Shown: positions 1 to 9,168, counted from the first letter of the stretch. The stretch is DNA of 64,000 nucleotides from Acidovorax sp. FHTAMBA (GCF_038958875.1 NZ_CP152407.1:4466501-4530500), one strand, 5' to 3'. Numbers and translations are program-made. The notes: generated by a model not told the origin, from the letters alone.

Positions 1-218
1 TCCTGGTGGCGACGCAGCACGCGACCGGCAAAACGGGCAAAGCGCGCATTATGAACGTGGCGCATTGCGTAGCACCGTGCCCGGCGCTGACGGCTGAAGG
101 CGGTGCGCGGCACCGTGCAGGGGCATCCCGCGGCTGCCCACGTCGATCGCAGCCCAGACGGTATCCTGCACACCAGCCACTGCCGATTTTTTTGCCCCAC
201 AGACATCCCGACCATCGC

Positions 219-1799
219 ATGTCAGCCACCTCAACCTCCTTGTGGAGCCCCTTGCGCCAGCCCGCTTTCCGGGGCTTGTGGATTTGCGGAGGGGTTTTTT
301 TTGTTGGCAGCGGCATGCAGACCATGGCAGCCGCCTGGCTCATGGTGGAGCTGACCGGCTCGTCGTTTCTGGCAGCGCTGGTGCAGACGGCCGTGTTCAT
401 GCCGATGTTCCTGCTGGCACTGCCGGCCGGCGTGCTGGCGGACACCACTGACCGGCGCCGCCTGATCTCGGGCGCGCTGATGGCGCAGGTGGCTGCCTGT
501 ACGTTGCTCACCCTGCTGGTGCTGGGGGGCTGGGGCGGGCCTGCGTCGGTGCTGTTTCTGGTGTTCGTCTGTGGCTGCTGCACGGCGGTGCTCACGCCGG
601 CCTGGAATTCTTCGGTGATCGACCCCGTGCCGCGCGACGAATGGCCACAGGCCATCACCGCCGTCAGCATTGCCTACAACGCAGCGCGCGCCATCGGGCC
701 GACGCTGGCGGGGCTGGTGTTTGCCCAGCTCGGCGCGGGCTGGGTGTTTGCCGTCACGGTGTCCACCACCCTGGTGATGTGGGAGTCCATCCGCCGCTGG
801 CCCCCCAAAGCCCACCCGCCGTCCAAGCTGCCCGCCGAACGCCTGTGGGGCGGCACGCTGAGCGGTCTGCGTTTTGCATGGCACTCGCGCATCATCCTGG
901 CGCAGCTGGTGCGCGTGATGGCATTCAGCGCGGCGGGCTCGGCGCTGTGGGCCCTGCTGCCGGTGATTGCGCAGCGCCTGGGCACCGGGGCGCCGGGCTT
1001 CGGGCTGCTGATGGGTTGCCTGGGAACAGGCGCGGTGGGCGTGGGCCTGGTGCTGGGGCGGCTGCGCGCGCGCTTTGGCATGGAGGTCATCGTGGGCGCT
1101 GGCGGCGGCGTGTTTGCCGTGGCCATGCTGGTGGCGGCCTTCACCCAGGTGGCGTGGGTCGTGTACCTGTCCATGCTGTTTGCGGGCGCGGCCTGGATGT
1201 CGGCCATGTCCACCTTCAACACCGCCACGCAGGCCAGCGCACCGCAGTGGGTGCGGTCACGCGCCGTGGCCATGCACATGGTGGCGGCGTTGGGTGCGTT
1301 TGCCATGGGTTCGGCGTTTTGGGGCGCGGCCTCCGACATCGTGGGGCTGGCGCCCACCCTGTACGTGGCAGCCGCGCTGATGGGCCTGGGCCTGCTGCTG
1401 GCGCGCCCCATGCCGCTGCGCATGGGCGGTCTGCACGAGGTCACGCAGGCCACGCCCTGGGATGAACTCTTCATCGAGGCCGAGCCCCTGCCCGAGGCGG
1501 GCCCCGTGGCGGTGGAAGTGGGCTACCGCATCGCGCCCGGCACCGATGCCGCATTCCTTGACACCATCAGCCGCATGAAGGCGCCGCGCCGCCGCGACGG
1601 CGCCACCTTCTGGCGGGTGTACAAGGACCTGGGCGAGCCTTCGCGCTACGTGGAGCGCTTCATCGTCGAATCCTGGGCCGACTACCTGCACCAGCGCGCC
1701 CGCGCCACGATGGCCGACCAGGCGCTGGAGACCGAGGTGCGCACATTTTTAGCGCCGGGCGAGGCGGCAAAAATGTCCCACTACATCGCGGAACGGTGA
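219..1799 (+). CDS. MFS exporter, MFS_3 (EntS-like) family
   Basis: A 526-residue inner-membrane transporter, probably a proton-driven exporter of a small molecule; the substrate is not readable. About twelve hydrophobic segments run from residue 20 to 410. A soluble C-terminal tail of about 100 residues follows, as in the MFS_3 family, and resembles a monooxygenase-like (ABM) fold. The open frame begins at base 6, but the first 71 codons are Arg/His/Pro-rich with no membrane character. I therefore start at the ATG at 219 (MSATSTSLWSPL), where family-like sequence begins. No strong ribosome binding site is visible there. It stands alone, with a palindromic repeat directly after its stop. Confidence 0.8.
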   Translation: MSATSTSLWSPLRQPAFRGLWICGGVFFVGSGMQTMAAAWLMVELTGSSFLAALVQTAVFMPMFLLALPAGVLADTTDRRRLISGALMAQVAACTLLTLLVLGGWGGPASVLFLVFVCGCCTAVLTPAWNSSVIDPVPRDEWPQAITAVSIAYNAARAIGPTLAGLVFAQLGAGWVFAVTVSTTLVMWESIRRWPPKAHPPSKLPAERLWGGTLSGLRFAWHSRIILAQLVRVMAFSAAGSALWALLPVIAQRLGTGAPGFGLLMGCLGTGAVGVGLVLGRLRARFGMEVIVGAGGGVFAVAMLVAAFTQVAWVVYLSMLFAGAAWMSAMSTFNTATQASAPQWVRSRAVAMHMVAALGAFAMGSAFWGAASDIVGLAPTLYVAAALMGLGLLLARPMPLRMGGLHEVTQATPWDELFIEAEPLPEAGPVAVEVGYRIAPGTDAAFLDTISRMKAPRRRDGATFWRVYKDLGEPSRYVERFIVESWADYLHQRARATMADQALETEVRTFLAPGEAAKMSHYIAER

Positions 1800-1800
1800 A

Positions 1801-1870
1801 GCCCCCCTGAGCGGCTGCGCCGCTCCCCCCGCCGGGGGACGCACCCGGCGGCCCGGCACAGCCGGTTCCG
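1801..1870. repeat. GC-rich palindromic intergenic repeat, copy A
   Basis: It starts one base after the MFS stop codon. It contains a CCCCCTGAG...CTGCGC...CCCCC...GGGGGACGC core that can fold on itself, followed by a GGCGGCCC tail. A longer relative with the same ordered blocks lies after pldA (19347-19445). The position directly behind a stop codon suggests a role as a transcription-end or mRNA-stabilising structure, although there is no U-tract. Confidence 0.55.
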
Positions 1871-1953
1871 CGGGTGCACAGGCCTGGAACGCGCCTGTAT
1901 CGGCCGCAGCGCACTGTGCCGGGCCTTGCCATCCAGCCTGCGACAATCGCGGG

Positions 1954-3066
1954 ATGACTTTCGCGCCCCTCACCAACGACACCTTCCTGCGCGCCTGCCG
2001 TCGCCAGGCCACCGACTACACCCCTCTGTGGCTGATGCGCCAGGCGGGCCGCTACCTGCCCGAATACAAGGCCACGCGCGCCCAGGCCGGCAGCTTCATG
2101 GGTCTGGCCACCAACGTGGACTTCGCCACAGAAGTGACCCTGCAGCCGCTCGAGCGCTTCCCGCTCGATGCCGCCATCCTGTTCAGCGACATCCTCACCG
2201 TGCCCGACGCCATGGGCCTGGGTTTGACCTTTGCCGAGGGCGAGGGCCCACGCTTTGCCAAGTCGGTGCGCAATGAAGCCGACGTGGCCGCACTCAGCGT
2301 GCCCGACATGGACAAGCTGCGCTACGTGTTCGACGCCGTCACCAGCATCCGCAAGGCCTTGAACGGCCGCGTGCCGCTGATTGGCTTCTCGGGCAGCCCC
2401 TGGACGCTGGCCTGCTACATGGTCGAGGGCAAAGGCAGTGACGACTACCGCCTCGTCAAGACGTTGATGTACAGCCGTCCCGACCTGATGCACCGCATCC
2501 TGGCCATCAACGCCGACGCCGTGGCGCAATACCTCAACGCCCAGATTGACGCGGGCGCCCAGGCCGTGATGGTGTTCGACAGCTGGGGCGGCGTGCTCGC
2601 CGACGGCGCATTCCAGGAATTCAGCCTGGCCTACGCCCGCCGCGTGCTCGCGCAACTCAAGCGCACGGGCGTGGACGGGCAGGACGTGCCGCGCATCGTC
2701 TTCACCAAGGGCGGCGGCATGTGGCTCGAAGACATGAAGGACATCGACTGCGAGGTGCTGGGCCTGGACTGGACGGCCAACCTGGGCAAGGCGCGCGCCA
2801 TCGTCGGCGGTCAGGCCGGCGGCCCCGGCAAGGCGCTGCAGGGCAACATCGACCCCAACGTGCTGTTCGCCCCGCCAGCGCAGATCGTGACGCAGGTACA
2901 TGCCGTGCTCGATAGCTTTGGCAGGCCCCACACCGACAAGGCGACGACTGGCCCCACACACATCTTCAACCTGGGCCACGGCATCAGCCAGTTCACGCCG
3001 CCAGAGCATGTGGCCGCGCTGGTGGAAGCCGTGCACAGCCATTCGCGCGGACAACGGAAGGCTTAG
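1954..3066 (+). CDS. hemE: uroporphyrinogen III decarboxylase
   Basis: A 370-residue cytosolic enzyme that removes four carboxyl groups from uroporphyrinogen III to give coproporphyrinogen III in heme biosynthesis. The N-terminus carries the family signature around LMRQAGRYLPEY (residues 28-39), with the Arg residues that bind substrate. LIGFSGSPWTLACY and the C-terminal NLGHGI segment are also typical. Length is normal for the family. The ATG at 1954 fits the family N-terminus (TNDTFLRACRRQ). It is followed by the DnaA-box-rich gap and then priA on the same strand. Confidence 0.96.
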   Translation: MTFAPLTNDTFLRACRRQATDYTPLWLMRQAGRYLPEYKATRAQAGSFMGLATNVDFATEVTLQPLERFPLDAAILFSDILTVPDAMGLGLTFAEGEGPRFAKSVRNEADVAALSVPDMDKLRYVFDAVTSIRKALNGRVPLIGFSGSPWTLACYMVEGKGSDDYRLVKTLMYSRPDLMHRILAINADAVAQYLNAQIDAGAQAVMVFDSWGGVLADGAFQEFSLAYARRVLAQLKRTGVDGQDVPRIVFTKGGGMWLEDMKDIDCEVLGLDWTANLGKARAIVGGQAGGPGKALQGNIDPNVLFAPPAQIVTQVHAVLDSFGRPHTDKATTGPTHIFNLGHGISQFTPPEHVAALVEAVHSHSRGQRKA

Positions 3067-3718
3067 CAGCCCAAGCAGCGCACTTATGCACAAATCCTGA
3101 GCGGCGCCTCAGTGGAAGAACGGTTGCGGAATGATTTGTAAAAAAACCATCCCTTGACGCTAAGTCTTTGATTCATAAAGCATTTAGTTCCCTGCTTTTT
3201 TGACAGGCAATCCAGCGAAAGCACGATTTTTCAAGGGTTTGCGCCGCAAACCCAGTGGATATCAACAAAGTTATCCACAGAAAATCTGGACTACTCAAAA
3301 ATCTCCTGTGGAATCAAGCACTTGCAGGTTGTTTCGCAGAATTCACTCCACACAAGATCGCGCCCCTAGCACAGATTGGTGCCGTCGCCCCCTCTTGACG
3401 GACAGCCTGAGTCCGACTTATGCACACAAACCGTGATGCGGTGCAACATGACACCTCAACCAAGCTTTAACACAAAATTTCCAGCCAAAAATCTTCAGAT
3501 GATTGATTCATAAGGATTTTTTGTGTGTGCCGCATTTGCAGGCAATCTGTCCGCAGCCAGCATTCATGCGGCCTGGGAGGTTGCCAGAACAGGATGTCAA
3601 CAAAGTTATCCACAGAAACACGGGATGACTCTCCGTTCGATTGGCCAATCAAGCACTTAGCGTACAAACCTCTGCCCGGCTTTCACAACGTTCTGCAACC
3701 GACATACCTTTTTTGCCC
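3067..3718. other. candidate replication origin / DnaA-binding locus
   Basis: A 650-bp gap without a convincing gene, visibly AT-richer than its neighbours. It holds two TTATCCACA sites (3271-3279, 3606-3614), identical to the strict DnaA box, and two TTATGCACA sites (3084-3092, 3418-3426). All four are on the + strand. An A/T-rich tract lies at 3135-3147, and there are AT-rich GATTCATAA segments at 3170 and 3505. In Caulobacter the chromosomal origin is next to hemE (known); here hemE is immediately upstream and priA, the replication-restart helicase, downstream. Whether this is the true oriC, a secondary DnaA-titrating site or a regulatory region cannot be decided from the window. Confidence 0.55.
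3084..3658. repeat. diverged 335-bp tandem duplication carrying DnaA boxes
   Basis: Several sequence blocks recur with one fixed period. A 22-bp identical block containing TTATCCACA is at 3262-3283 and 3597-3618 (offset 335). AATCAAGCACTT is at 3312 and 3647 (335), CAGGCAATC at 3204 and 3539 (335), GATTCATAA at 3170 and 3505 (335), and TTATGCACA at 3084 and 3418 (334). Sequence between the blocks has diverged. This looks like an old tandem duplication in which only the functional sites were kept. Confidence 0.75.
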
Positions 3719-5839
3719 ATGTCTTCCAGCATCGTCCAGGTCGCCCTGCACACGCCGTCGCACAGCGGCGTGGGCGACCTGCTGAGCTACGCCAGTGAGC
3801 GCCCGCTCGCGCCCGGCACCCTGGTGCGCGTGCCGCTGGGCAGCCGCGAGGTGCTGGGCGTGGTGTGGGATGCCGATGACGCCACCGGCGAGCTGCCCGA
3901 CGGCGCCACGCTGCGGCCGATTGCCGGTGTGCTCGACGGTGTGGCGCCGCTGGACCGGCCTTGGCGCCGCCTGGTGGCGTTTGCCGCGCGCTACTACCAG
4001 CGTGCCCTGGGCGAGGTCGCCACGGCCGCCTTGCCGCCTCAGCTGCGCGACCTGCGCCCCGAGCAGCTGGCCCGGCGCCTCAAGCGCCCCGCCAAGGCCG
4101 CAGGCGACACCACAGAAACTATCGAAAACATAGCACTCAGCCCAGAGCAGGAGAGCGCCAGGACCCGAATTTCCTTGGAAACTGGCCCCTTCCTGCTGTT
4201 TGGCAGCACCGGCAGCGGCAAGACCGAGGTGTACCTGCGCTGCGCGCAGGAAATGCTGGAGGCCGACCCCACGGCCCAGGCGCTGGTGATGGTGCCCGAG
4301 ATCAACCTCACCCCCCAGCTCGAAGATCGCTTTGTGAGCCGCTTCGCCCCCCGCTTTGGCGCGGGCGCGGTGGTGTCGCTGCACAGCGGCATGACGAACC
4401 CGCAGCGCCTGAAAAGCTGGCTGGCCGCGCACAGCGGCACCGCGCGCATCGTGCTGGGCACGCGCATGGCGGTGTTTGCCAGCATGCCGGGCCTCCAGCT
4501 CATCGTCGTGGACGAGGAGCATGACCCCAGCTACAAGCAGCAGGAGGGCGCGCGCTACTCGGCCCGCGACCTGGCCATCTGGCGCGGGCGCGAGCAGGGC
4601 GCCAAGGTGCTGCTGGGCTCGGCCACTCCGTCGCTGGAAAGCTGGCACGCCAGCCGCCCGCCCACGCCCGAAGACCCCGAGGGCGGGCGCTACGTGCGCC
4701 TGCACATGCCCAGCCGCATCGGCGCGGGGGCGCTGGCGCGCGTCAAGCGGGTGGACATGAACCAGCAGCCGCGGCGCACCGTGTTCAGCGCGCCCTTGCT
4801 CCAAGCCATGATCGACCGTGTAGGCCGCGGCGAGCAAAGCATGGTGCTGCTCAACCGCCGCGGCTACGCCCCCGTGCTGCACTGCGTGGACTGCGGCTGG
4901 AAAAGCGACTGCCCCCACTGCAGCGCGCACCAGGTCTTCCACAAGACCGACCGCACCCTGCGCTGCCACCACTGCGGCTACACCGTGCGCGTGCCCGCGC
5001 ACTGCCCCACCTGCGGCAGCCCCGACATCCACCCCATGGGCCGTGGCACCGAGCAGCTCGAAGAACAGCTGGCCGCCCTGCTGCGCAACGTGCAGCGGCC
5101 CGACGGCAACCCGGCCCGCATTGCACGCATCGATGCCGACACCACCAAGGCCAAGGGTGCGCTCGAAGAGCAGCTGGCCCAGGTGCACGCGGGCGAGGTG
5201 GATGTGCTGGTGGGCACGCAGATGATCGCCAAGGGCCACGACTTCCGGCGCATCACGCTGGTGGCTGCGGTGCAGCCCGATGGCGCGCTGTTTTCCAGCG
5301 ACTTTCGCGCGTCGGAGCGGCTGTTTGCCCTGTTGATGCAGGCCGCCGGCCGGGCTGGGCGCGACGCCGCCTACGTAGCCGCGCAGGCCACCCAGGCCGA
5401 GATGTGGGTGCAGACCTTTCACCCCCAGCATGCCGTGTACGAGGCCCTGCGCAAGCACGACTACGAGGCCTTTGCCGCCCAGCAACTGAAGGAGCGCGAG
5501 GAAGCCGCCATGCCGCCCTTTGCCTACCAGGCGCTGGTGCGTGCCGACGCGCGCACGCAGGAGGTCGCCCAGGGGTTCCTGCAGGCGGCCAGCGCGGCAG
5601 CGCATGCCGCCGCGCTGCCGGGGCTGGATGGCGCCGTGGTCCTGTTCCCGCCCGTGCCGCTTACCATCCAGCGCGTGGCCAATGTGGAGCGCGCGCAGAT
5701 GCTCATGGAAAGCAGCAGCCGCGCGGCGCTGCAGCGCTTTCTGGCCGCGTGGCAGCCGGTGCTGCAGGCCACGCGCAGCCAGCCCGCGCACAAGGGCCTG
5801 ATCCGCTGGCTGGTGGACGTGGACCCGCTGGCGATCTGA
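3719..5839 (+). CDS. priA: primosomal replication-restart helicase PriA
   Basis: A 706-residue superfamily-2 DNA helicase that binds stalled forks and loads the replication machinery. Visible parts: N-terminal fork-binding region; Walker A FGSTGSGKT near residue 163; DEEH box (VVDEEHDPSYKQQ); a cysteine-rich zinc-binding insert (CVDCGW...CPHC...CHHCGY...CPTCG) around residues 392-437; and the helicase C-domain with VGTQMIAKGHDF and QAAGRAGR. The frame is open from 3641, but ATG 3719 (MSSSIVQVALHTP) matches the usual PriA N-terminus. A degenerate copy of the dispersed palindrome appears to be embedded at about 4117-4170, in the linker before the helicase core. Confidence 0.95.
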   Translation: MSSSIVQVALHTPSHSGVGDLLSYASERPLAPGTLVRVPLGSREVLGVVWDADDATGELPDGATLRPIAGVLDGVAPLDRPWRRLVAFAARYYQRALGEVATAALPPQLRDLRPEQLARRLKRPAKAAGDTTETIENIALSPEQESARTRISLETGPFLLFGSTGSGKTEVYLRCAQEMLEADPTAQALVMVPEINLTPQLEDRFVSRFAPRFGAGAVVSLHSGMTNPQRLKSWLAAHSGTARIVLGTRMAVFASMPGLQLIVVDEEHDPSYKQQEGARYSARDLAIWRGREQGAKVLLGSATPSLESWHASRPPTPEDPEGGRYVRLHMPSRIGAGALARVKRVDMNQQPRRTVFSAPLLQAMIDRVGRGEQSMVLLNRRGYAPVLHCVDCGWKSDCPHCSAHQVFHKTDRTLRCHHCGYTVRVPAHCPTCGSPDIHPMGRGTEQLEEQLAALLRNVQRPDGNPARIARIDADTTKAKGALEEQLAQVHAGEVDVLVGTQMIAKGHDFRRITLVAAVQPDGALFSSDFRASERLFALLMQAAGRAGRDAAYVAAQATQAEMWVQTFHPQHAVYEALRKHDYEAFAAQQLKEREEAAMPPFAYQALVRADARTQEVAQGFLQAASAAAHAAALPGLDGAVVLFPPVPLTIQRVANVERAQMLMESSSRAALQRFLAAWQPVLQATRSQPAHKGLIRWLVDVDPLAI

Positions 5840-5841
5840 TC

Positions 5842-6765
5842 TCAGGCAGCCCCGGGCTGCAGCGCATCGTCAAACAGGTGCGTCTGCAGGATCTCCCGAA
5901 AGCTCGCCATGGCCGGCGCCGTGGTGCGGCCGGCCAGGGTGATGACGGCGTAGCGTGCCCGGGCGCGCATGTCGGGGTAGAGGGGCAGCAGCACCAGCCG
6001 GCCCGATTCCATGCCTGCCCGCGCGGCGGCGTGCACGCCCAGGAACACCGCGTCTGACTGCTCCACCGCCGCCAGCAAGGCGGCCACGTCGTCGCACTCC
6101 AGCCGCACCATTTCCGAGGGGTGGGCCTGCAGGCCAAACTGGTCCACCATCAGCCTGATCACCTCGTCCGACAGCGGCGTGCAGGCCACCGGGTAGGTCA
6201 GCACCTGCGCCAGCGACACGCGGGTGGCACCGGCCAGCGGGTGGCCCGCCCGCACGATGAAGCCCGCGCGCTGCTCGGCCAGCGCCTCGATCTGCAAATC
6301 GGGCGCAGGCACCACGCGGCGCAGGTCCACCACCAGCGCATCGCACTGGCGGTTGCGCAGCTGCATCACCAGCAGCTCGGCCGGCCCGTGGGTGACCGAT
6401 ACGCGCAGGCTGGGGTAGTCGCGCGCCACGGTGGTCAGCAGCGGAATGGTGAGCAGCGCCGCCGGGCCCGAGCCCAGACCCACGCTGATGCGCCCCAGGT
6501 CGCCCTGCTGCAGCAGGCGAGCGCTGTCGCGCAGGGCCTCCAGGTCCCGCAGGATGGGGCGCGCGCGCTCCACCACCTCCAGCCCCAGCGGAGTGAGCGT
6601 GTTGCGCTTGCCCAGCCGGTCCAGCAACGGGCCGCCCAGCTCCTCCTCCAGCCCCTGGATGCTGCGGCTCAGCGCCGACTGGGTGATGAACAGTCGCCCC
6701 GCCGCGCGGCTGAACGAGCCCGTGTCGGCAACGGCCAGCAGATGCTCCAGGTGACGCAGGTTCAT
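5842..6765 (-). CDS. LysR-family transcriptional regulator
   Basis: A 307-residue regulator with an N-terminal winged helix-turn-helix (MNLRHLEHLLAVADTGSFSRAAGRLF, written here only as family start) and a C-terminal effector-binding fold. It is transcribed away from the Bug-receptor/M20 hydrolase pair and shares a 106-bp promoter gap with it. It therefore most likely controls that pair in response to the transported or hydrolysed compound (inference). Its stop lies 2 bp after the priA stop, converging with it. An ATAC-N7-GCAT site in the shared gap fits LysR binding. Confidence 0.9.
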   Translation of the reverse strand: MNLRHLEHLLAVADTGSFSRAAGRLFITQSALSRSIQGLEEELGGPLLDRLGKRNTLTPLGLEVVERARPILRDLEALRDSARLLQQGDLGRISVGLGSGPAALLTIPLLTTVARDYPSLRVSVTHGPAELLVMQLRNRQCDALVVDLRRVVPAPDLQIEALAEQRAGFIVRAGHPLAGATRVSLAQVLTYPVACTPLSDEVIRLMVDQFGLQAHPSEMVRLECDDVAALLAAVEQSDAVFLGVHAAARAGMESGRLVLLPLYPDMRARARYAVITLAGRTTAPAMASFREILQTHLFDDALQPGAA

Positions 6766-6803
6766 GGCGGGTATGAGTAAAGCGAATGATGATCAGGAAA
6801 ATA

Positions 6804-6818
6804 ATACATTGGACGCAT
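6804..6818. promoter_or_regulatory. candidate LysR-type operator
   Basis: ATAC-N7-GCAT, close to the ATAC-N7-GTAT (T-N11-A) consensus for LysR-type regulators. It lies centrally in the divergent gap between the LysR gene (start 6765) and the Bug-receptor gene (start 6872). Confidence 0.45.
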
Positions 6819-6871
6819 AGGCTTGGGCTACCTAGCATTCACTGCACAACCCATCCACAAGGAGACAAACC

Positions 6872-7873
6872 ATGCCCAAGTACTTCCCCCGCCTGGCCAG
6901 CCGCACGGCCGCATTGATCGGTGGCCTGCTTTTCAGCGCCACCGTGTTCGCCCAGAACGCCTTCCCGGCCAAGCCCGTCACGCTGATGGTGCCGTACCCG
7001 GCCGGCGGCGTGTCGGACGTGATCGCGCGCATGGTCAACACCACGCTGGGCAAGCAGCTCGGCCAGCCCGTGATCGTGGAGAACCTGGGTGGCGCCAGCG
7101 GCTCCATCGCGGCCACCAAGGTGCTGAGCCAGCCGTCGGACGGCCACGTGGTGTTCCAGGGCTCGCCCAACGAACTCATCCTGGCCCCGCTGGCGCTGTC
7201 GGCCGTCAAGTTCAAGAGCGAAGACTTTCGCCTGGTCAACATGATCGCCACCGCGCAGATCGGCTTTCTGACCCGCGGCAACCTGCCGGTGAACAACATC
7301 GACGAGTTTGTGGAATACGCCCGCAAGCAGGCCCAGCAGGGCCGCCCCATCACGTACGCCAGCGTGGGCCCCGGCTCGTTCTACCACCTGCTTGGCGAGC
7401 ACCTGTCCAAGGTGACCGGCATCCCCATGGTGCATGTGCCCTACAAGGGCGGCGCCCCGGCCGAGCAGGACCTGATCTCCGGCCAGGTCGACATCTTCAT
7501 GTCGCCGCTTGGCACCAAGCACGTCGAGCTGCACAAGGCCGGCCGCATCAAGGTGCTGGCACTGCTGAACCCCACGCGCATCGACACCGCCAAGGACTTC
7601 CCCGCCATCAGCGAGAGCGAGGCCCTCAAGGACTTCACCTTCAACATCTGGACCGGCTACTTCGTCAAGCGCGACACGCCTGAGGCAGTGGTGGCCACGC
7701 TGCACAAGGCCATTGCCGGCACGCTGACCGACCCCACCGTGCGCGCCAACCTGGAAGCCGCCAGCCTGACGGCCCCGCCCAGCCTGTCGATTGCCGACGC
7801 CGCCAAGGCCTACACCGACGGCATCGCGCAGTTCCGCGCCATTGCCAAGTCCATCAACCTGCAGGCGCAATAA
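6872..7873 (+). CDS. Bug-family periplasmic substrate-binding protein (tripartite tricarboxylate transporter type)
   Basis: A 333-residue secreted receptor of the TctC/Bug family, which binds carboxylates, amino acids or related acids in the periplasm. It has a signal peptide of about 27 residues ending ...SATVFA-Q, then the typical MVPYPAGGVSDVIAR and VENLGGASGSIAA motifs. A ribosome binding site AAGGAG (6859-6864) supports the ATG at 6872. No TctA/TctB membrane genes are near, as is usual for orphan Bug proteins in this family of bacteria. It is followed after 3 bp by an M20 hydrolase, so its ligand is plausibly an N-acyl or amide compound (inference). Confidence 0.92.
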   Translation: MPKYFPRLASRTAALIGGLLFSATVFAQNAFPAKPVTLMVPYPAGGVSDVIARMVNTTLGKQLGQPVIVENLGGASGSIAATKVLSQPSDGHVVFQGSPNELILAPLALSAVKFKSEDFRLVNMIATAQIGFLTRGNLPVNNIDEFVEYARKQAQQGRPITYASVGPGSFYHLLGEHLSKVTGIPMVHVPYKGGAPAEQDLISGQVDIFMSPLGTKHVELHKAGRIKVLALLNPTRIDTAKDFPAISESEALKDFTFNIWTGYFVKRDTPEAVVATLHKAIAGTLTDPTVRANLEAASLTAPPSLSIADAAKAYTDGIAQFRAIAKSINLQAQ

Positions 7874-7876
7874 GCC

Positions 7877-9067
7877 ATGGGCAGCGGCATTGACCAGGCG
7901 CTGCTTGCGCAGGCCGACACCTTTGTGGCGCTGCGGCGCGACCTGCACCGCCACCCCGAGCTGGGCTTTCAGGAAGTGCGCACCAGCGCCCTGGTGGCCG
8001 AAAAGCTGGCCGAGTGGGGCTACGAAGTCACGCGCGGCCTGGGCGGCACGGGCGTGGTGGGCCAGCTGCGTCGTGGTACGGGCGAACGCCGCCTGGGCCT
8101 GCGGGCCGACATGGACGCGCTGCCCATCACCGAGGCCACGGGCCTGCCCCACGCCAGCTGCCACCACGGCCTGATGCACGCCTGCGGCCACGATGGCCAC
8201 ACCGCTATGCTGCTGGCGGCCGCGCACCACCTGGCCAGGCATGGGCAGTTCAGCGGCACACTCAACCTGATCTTCCAGCCCGCCGAAGAAGGCCTGGGCG
8301 GCGCCCGCAAGATGATGGACGACGGCCTGTTCACGCGCTTTCCGTGCGACGCGGTCTTTGCCATGCACAACATGCCAGGCCACCCGCCGGGGCATCTGCT
8401 GTTTCGCACCGGGGCCTTCATGGCGTCGAGCGAGAACATCACCATCACGCTGCACGGCGTGGGCGGCCATGGCGCCATGCCACACCATGCAGCCGACCCG
8501 GTGGTGGCGGGCTCGGCCATCGTGCTCGGGCTGCAAAGCATCGTCGCACGCAACGTGCCGCCGCTGCAGATGGCGGTGATCACCGTGGGCGCCTTCCAGG
8601 CCGGCGATGCCAACAACGTGATCCCGCAGACCGCCACCCTGAAGCTGAGCGTGCGCTCGCTGGACCGCAGCGTGCGCGAGCTGCTCAACCGCCGCATCCG
8701 CGAGCTGGTGGAGGCGCAGGCGCAGAGCTACGGCGTGCGTGCCGAGGTCGACTTCCGCGGCGGCTACCCGGTTCTGGTCAACACCCCGCTGGAGACCGAG
8801 TTTGCGCGCCAGGTCGGCCGCGAACTGGTGGGCGATGCCAAGGTGACGGAGCAGGCCGAGCCCCTGACCGGCAGCGAGGACTTTGCCTTCATGCTCGAAG
8901 ACGTGCCCGGCAGCTACCTGCTGATCGGCAACGGCGACGACGCCACGGGCGGCCACGGCGCGTGCATGGTGCACAACCCCAACTACGACTTTGAAGACCG
9001 CAACATCGCGGTGGGCAGCGCCTACTGGGTCAAGCTGGCCGAGCGGTTTCTGGCCGACGCGGCCTGA
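7877..9067 (+). CDS. M20D-family amidohydrolase / metallopeptidase
   Basis: A 396-residue enzyme of the M20D group (hippurate hydrolase, N-acyl-amino-acid amidohydrolase). It hydrolyses amide bonds using two metal ions. Metal-site motifs: RADMDALP, HACGHDGH, PAEEGLGG, and a late ...HNPNYDF segment. The dimerisation insert in the middle is present (HGVGGHGAMPH). It begins 3 bp after the Bug-receptor stop, so the two are probably one operon under the divergent LysR regulator. There is no signal peptide, so it is cytoplasmic. The exact substrate is unknown. Confidence 0.9.
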   Translation: MGSGIDQALLAQADTFVALRRDLHRHPELGFQEVRTSALVAEKLAEWGYEVTRGLGGTGVVGQLRRGTGERRLGLRADMDALPITEATGLPHASCHHGLMHACGHDGHTAMLLAAAHHLARHGQFSGTLNLIFQPAEEGLGGARKMMDDGLFTRFPCDAVFAMHNMPGHPPGHLLFRTGAFMASSENITITLHGVGGHGAMPHHAADPVVAGSAIVLGLQSIVARNVPPLQMAVITVGAFQAGDANNVIPQTATLKLSVRSLDRSVRELLNRRIRELVEAQAQSYGVRAEVDFRGGYPVLVNTPLETEFARQVGRELVGDAKVTEQAEPLTGSEDFAFMLEDVPGSYLLIGNGDDATGGHGACMVHNPNYDFEDRNIAVGSAYWVKLAERFLADAA

Positions 9068-9168
9068 CGAGCGCAAAGCGCGGGTTCTGGCAGCGACGGC
9101 CGTGCGCAGAGTGACCCCGGGGCAGCGCACAGGCAAAAATATGGTCAAAATGGCTTGTAGTCCAGGGC

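Noticed and set aside
3200..3436. Small ORF in the hemE-priA gap
   Set aside because: Overlaps the DnaA-box blocks, has no ribosome binding site and is broken in the second copy of the duplication.
3084..3658. Plasmid iteron array
   Set aside because: Only two diverged units of 335 bp, no rep initiator gene, and flanked by chromosomal housekeeping genes.
3683..5791. Minus-strand ORF of 702 codons opposite priA
   Set aside because: Antisense shadow; priA motifs on the plus strand are unambiguous.
6839..9148. Long minus-strand ORF of 769 codons opposite the Bug receptor and M20 genes
   Set aside because: His/Gly/Arg-rich low-complexity translation typical of the antisense of GC-rich genes; the plus-strand genes have clear family motifs.
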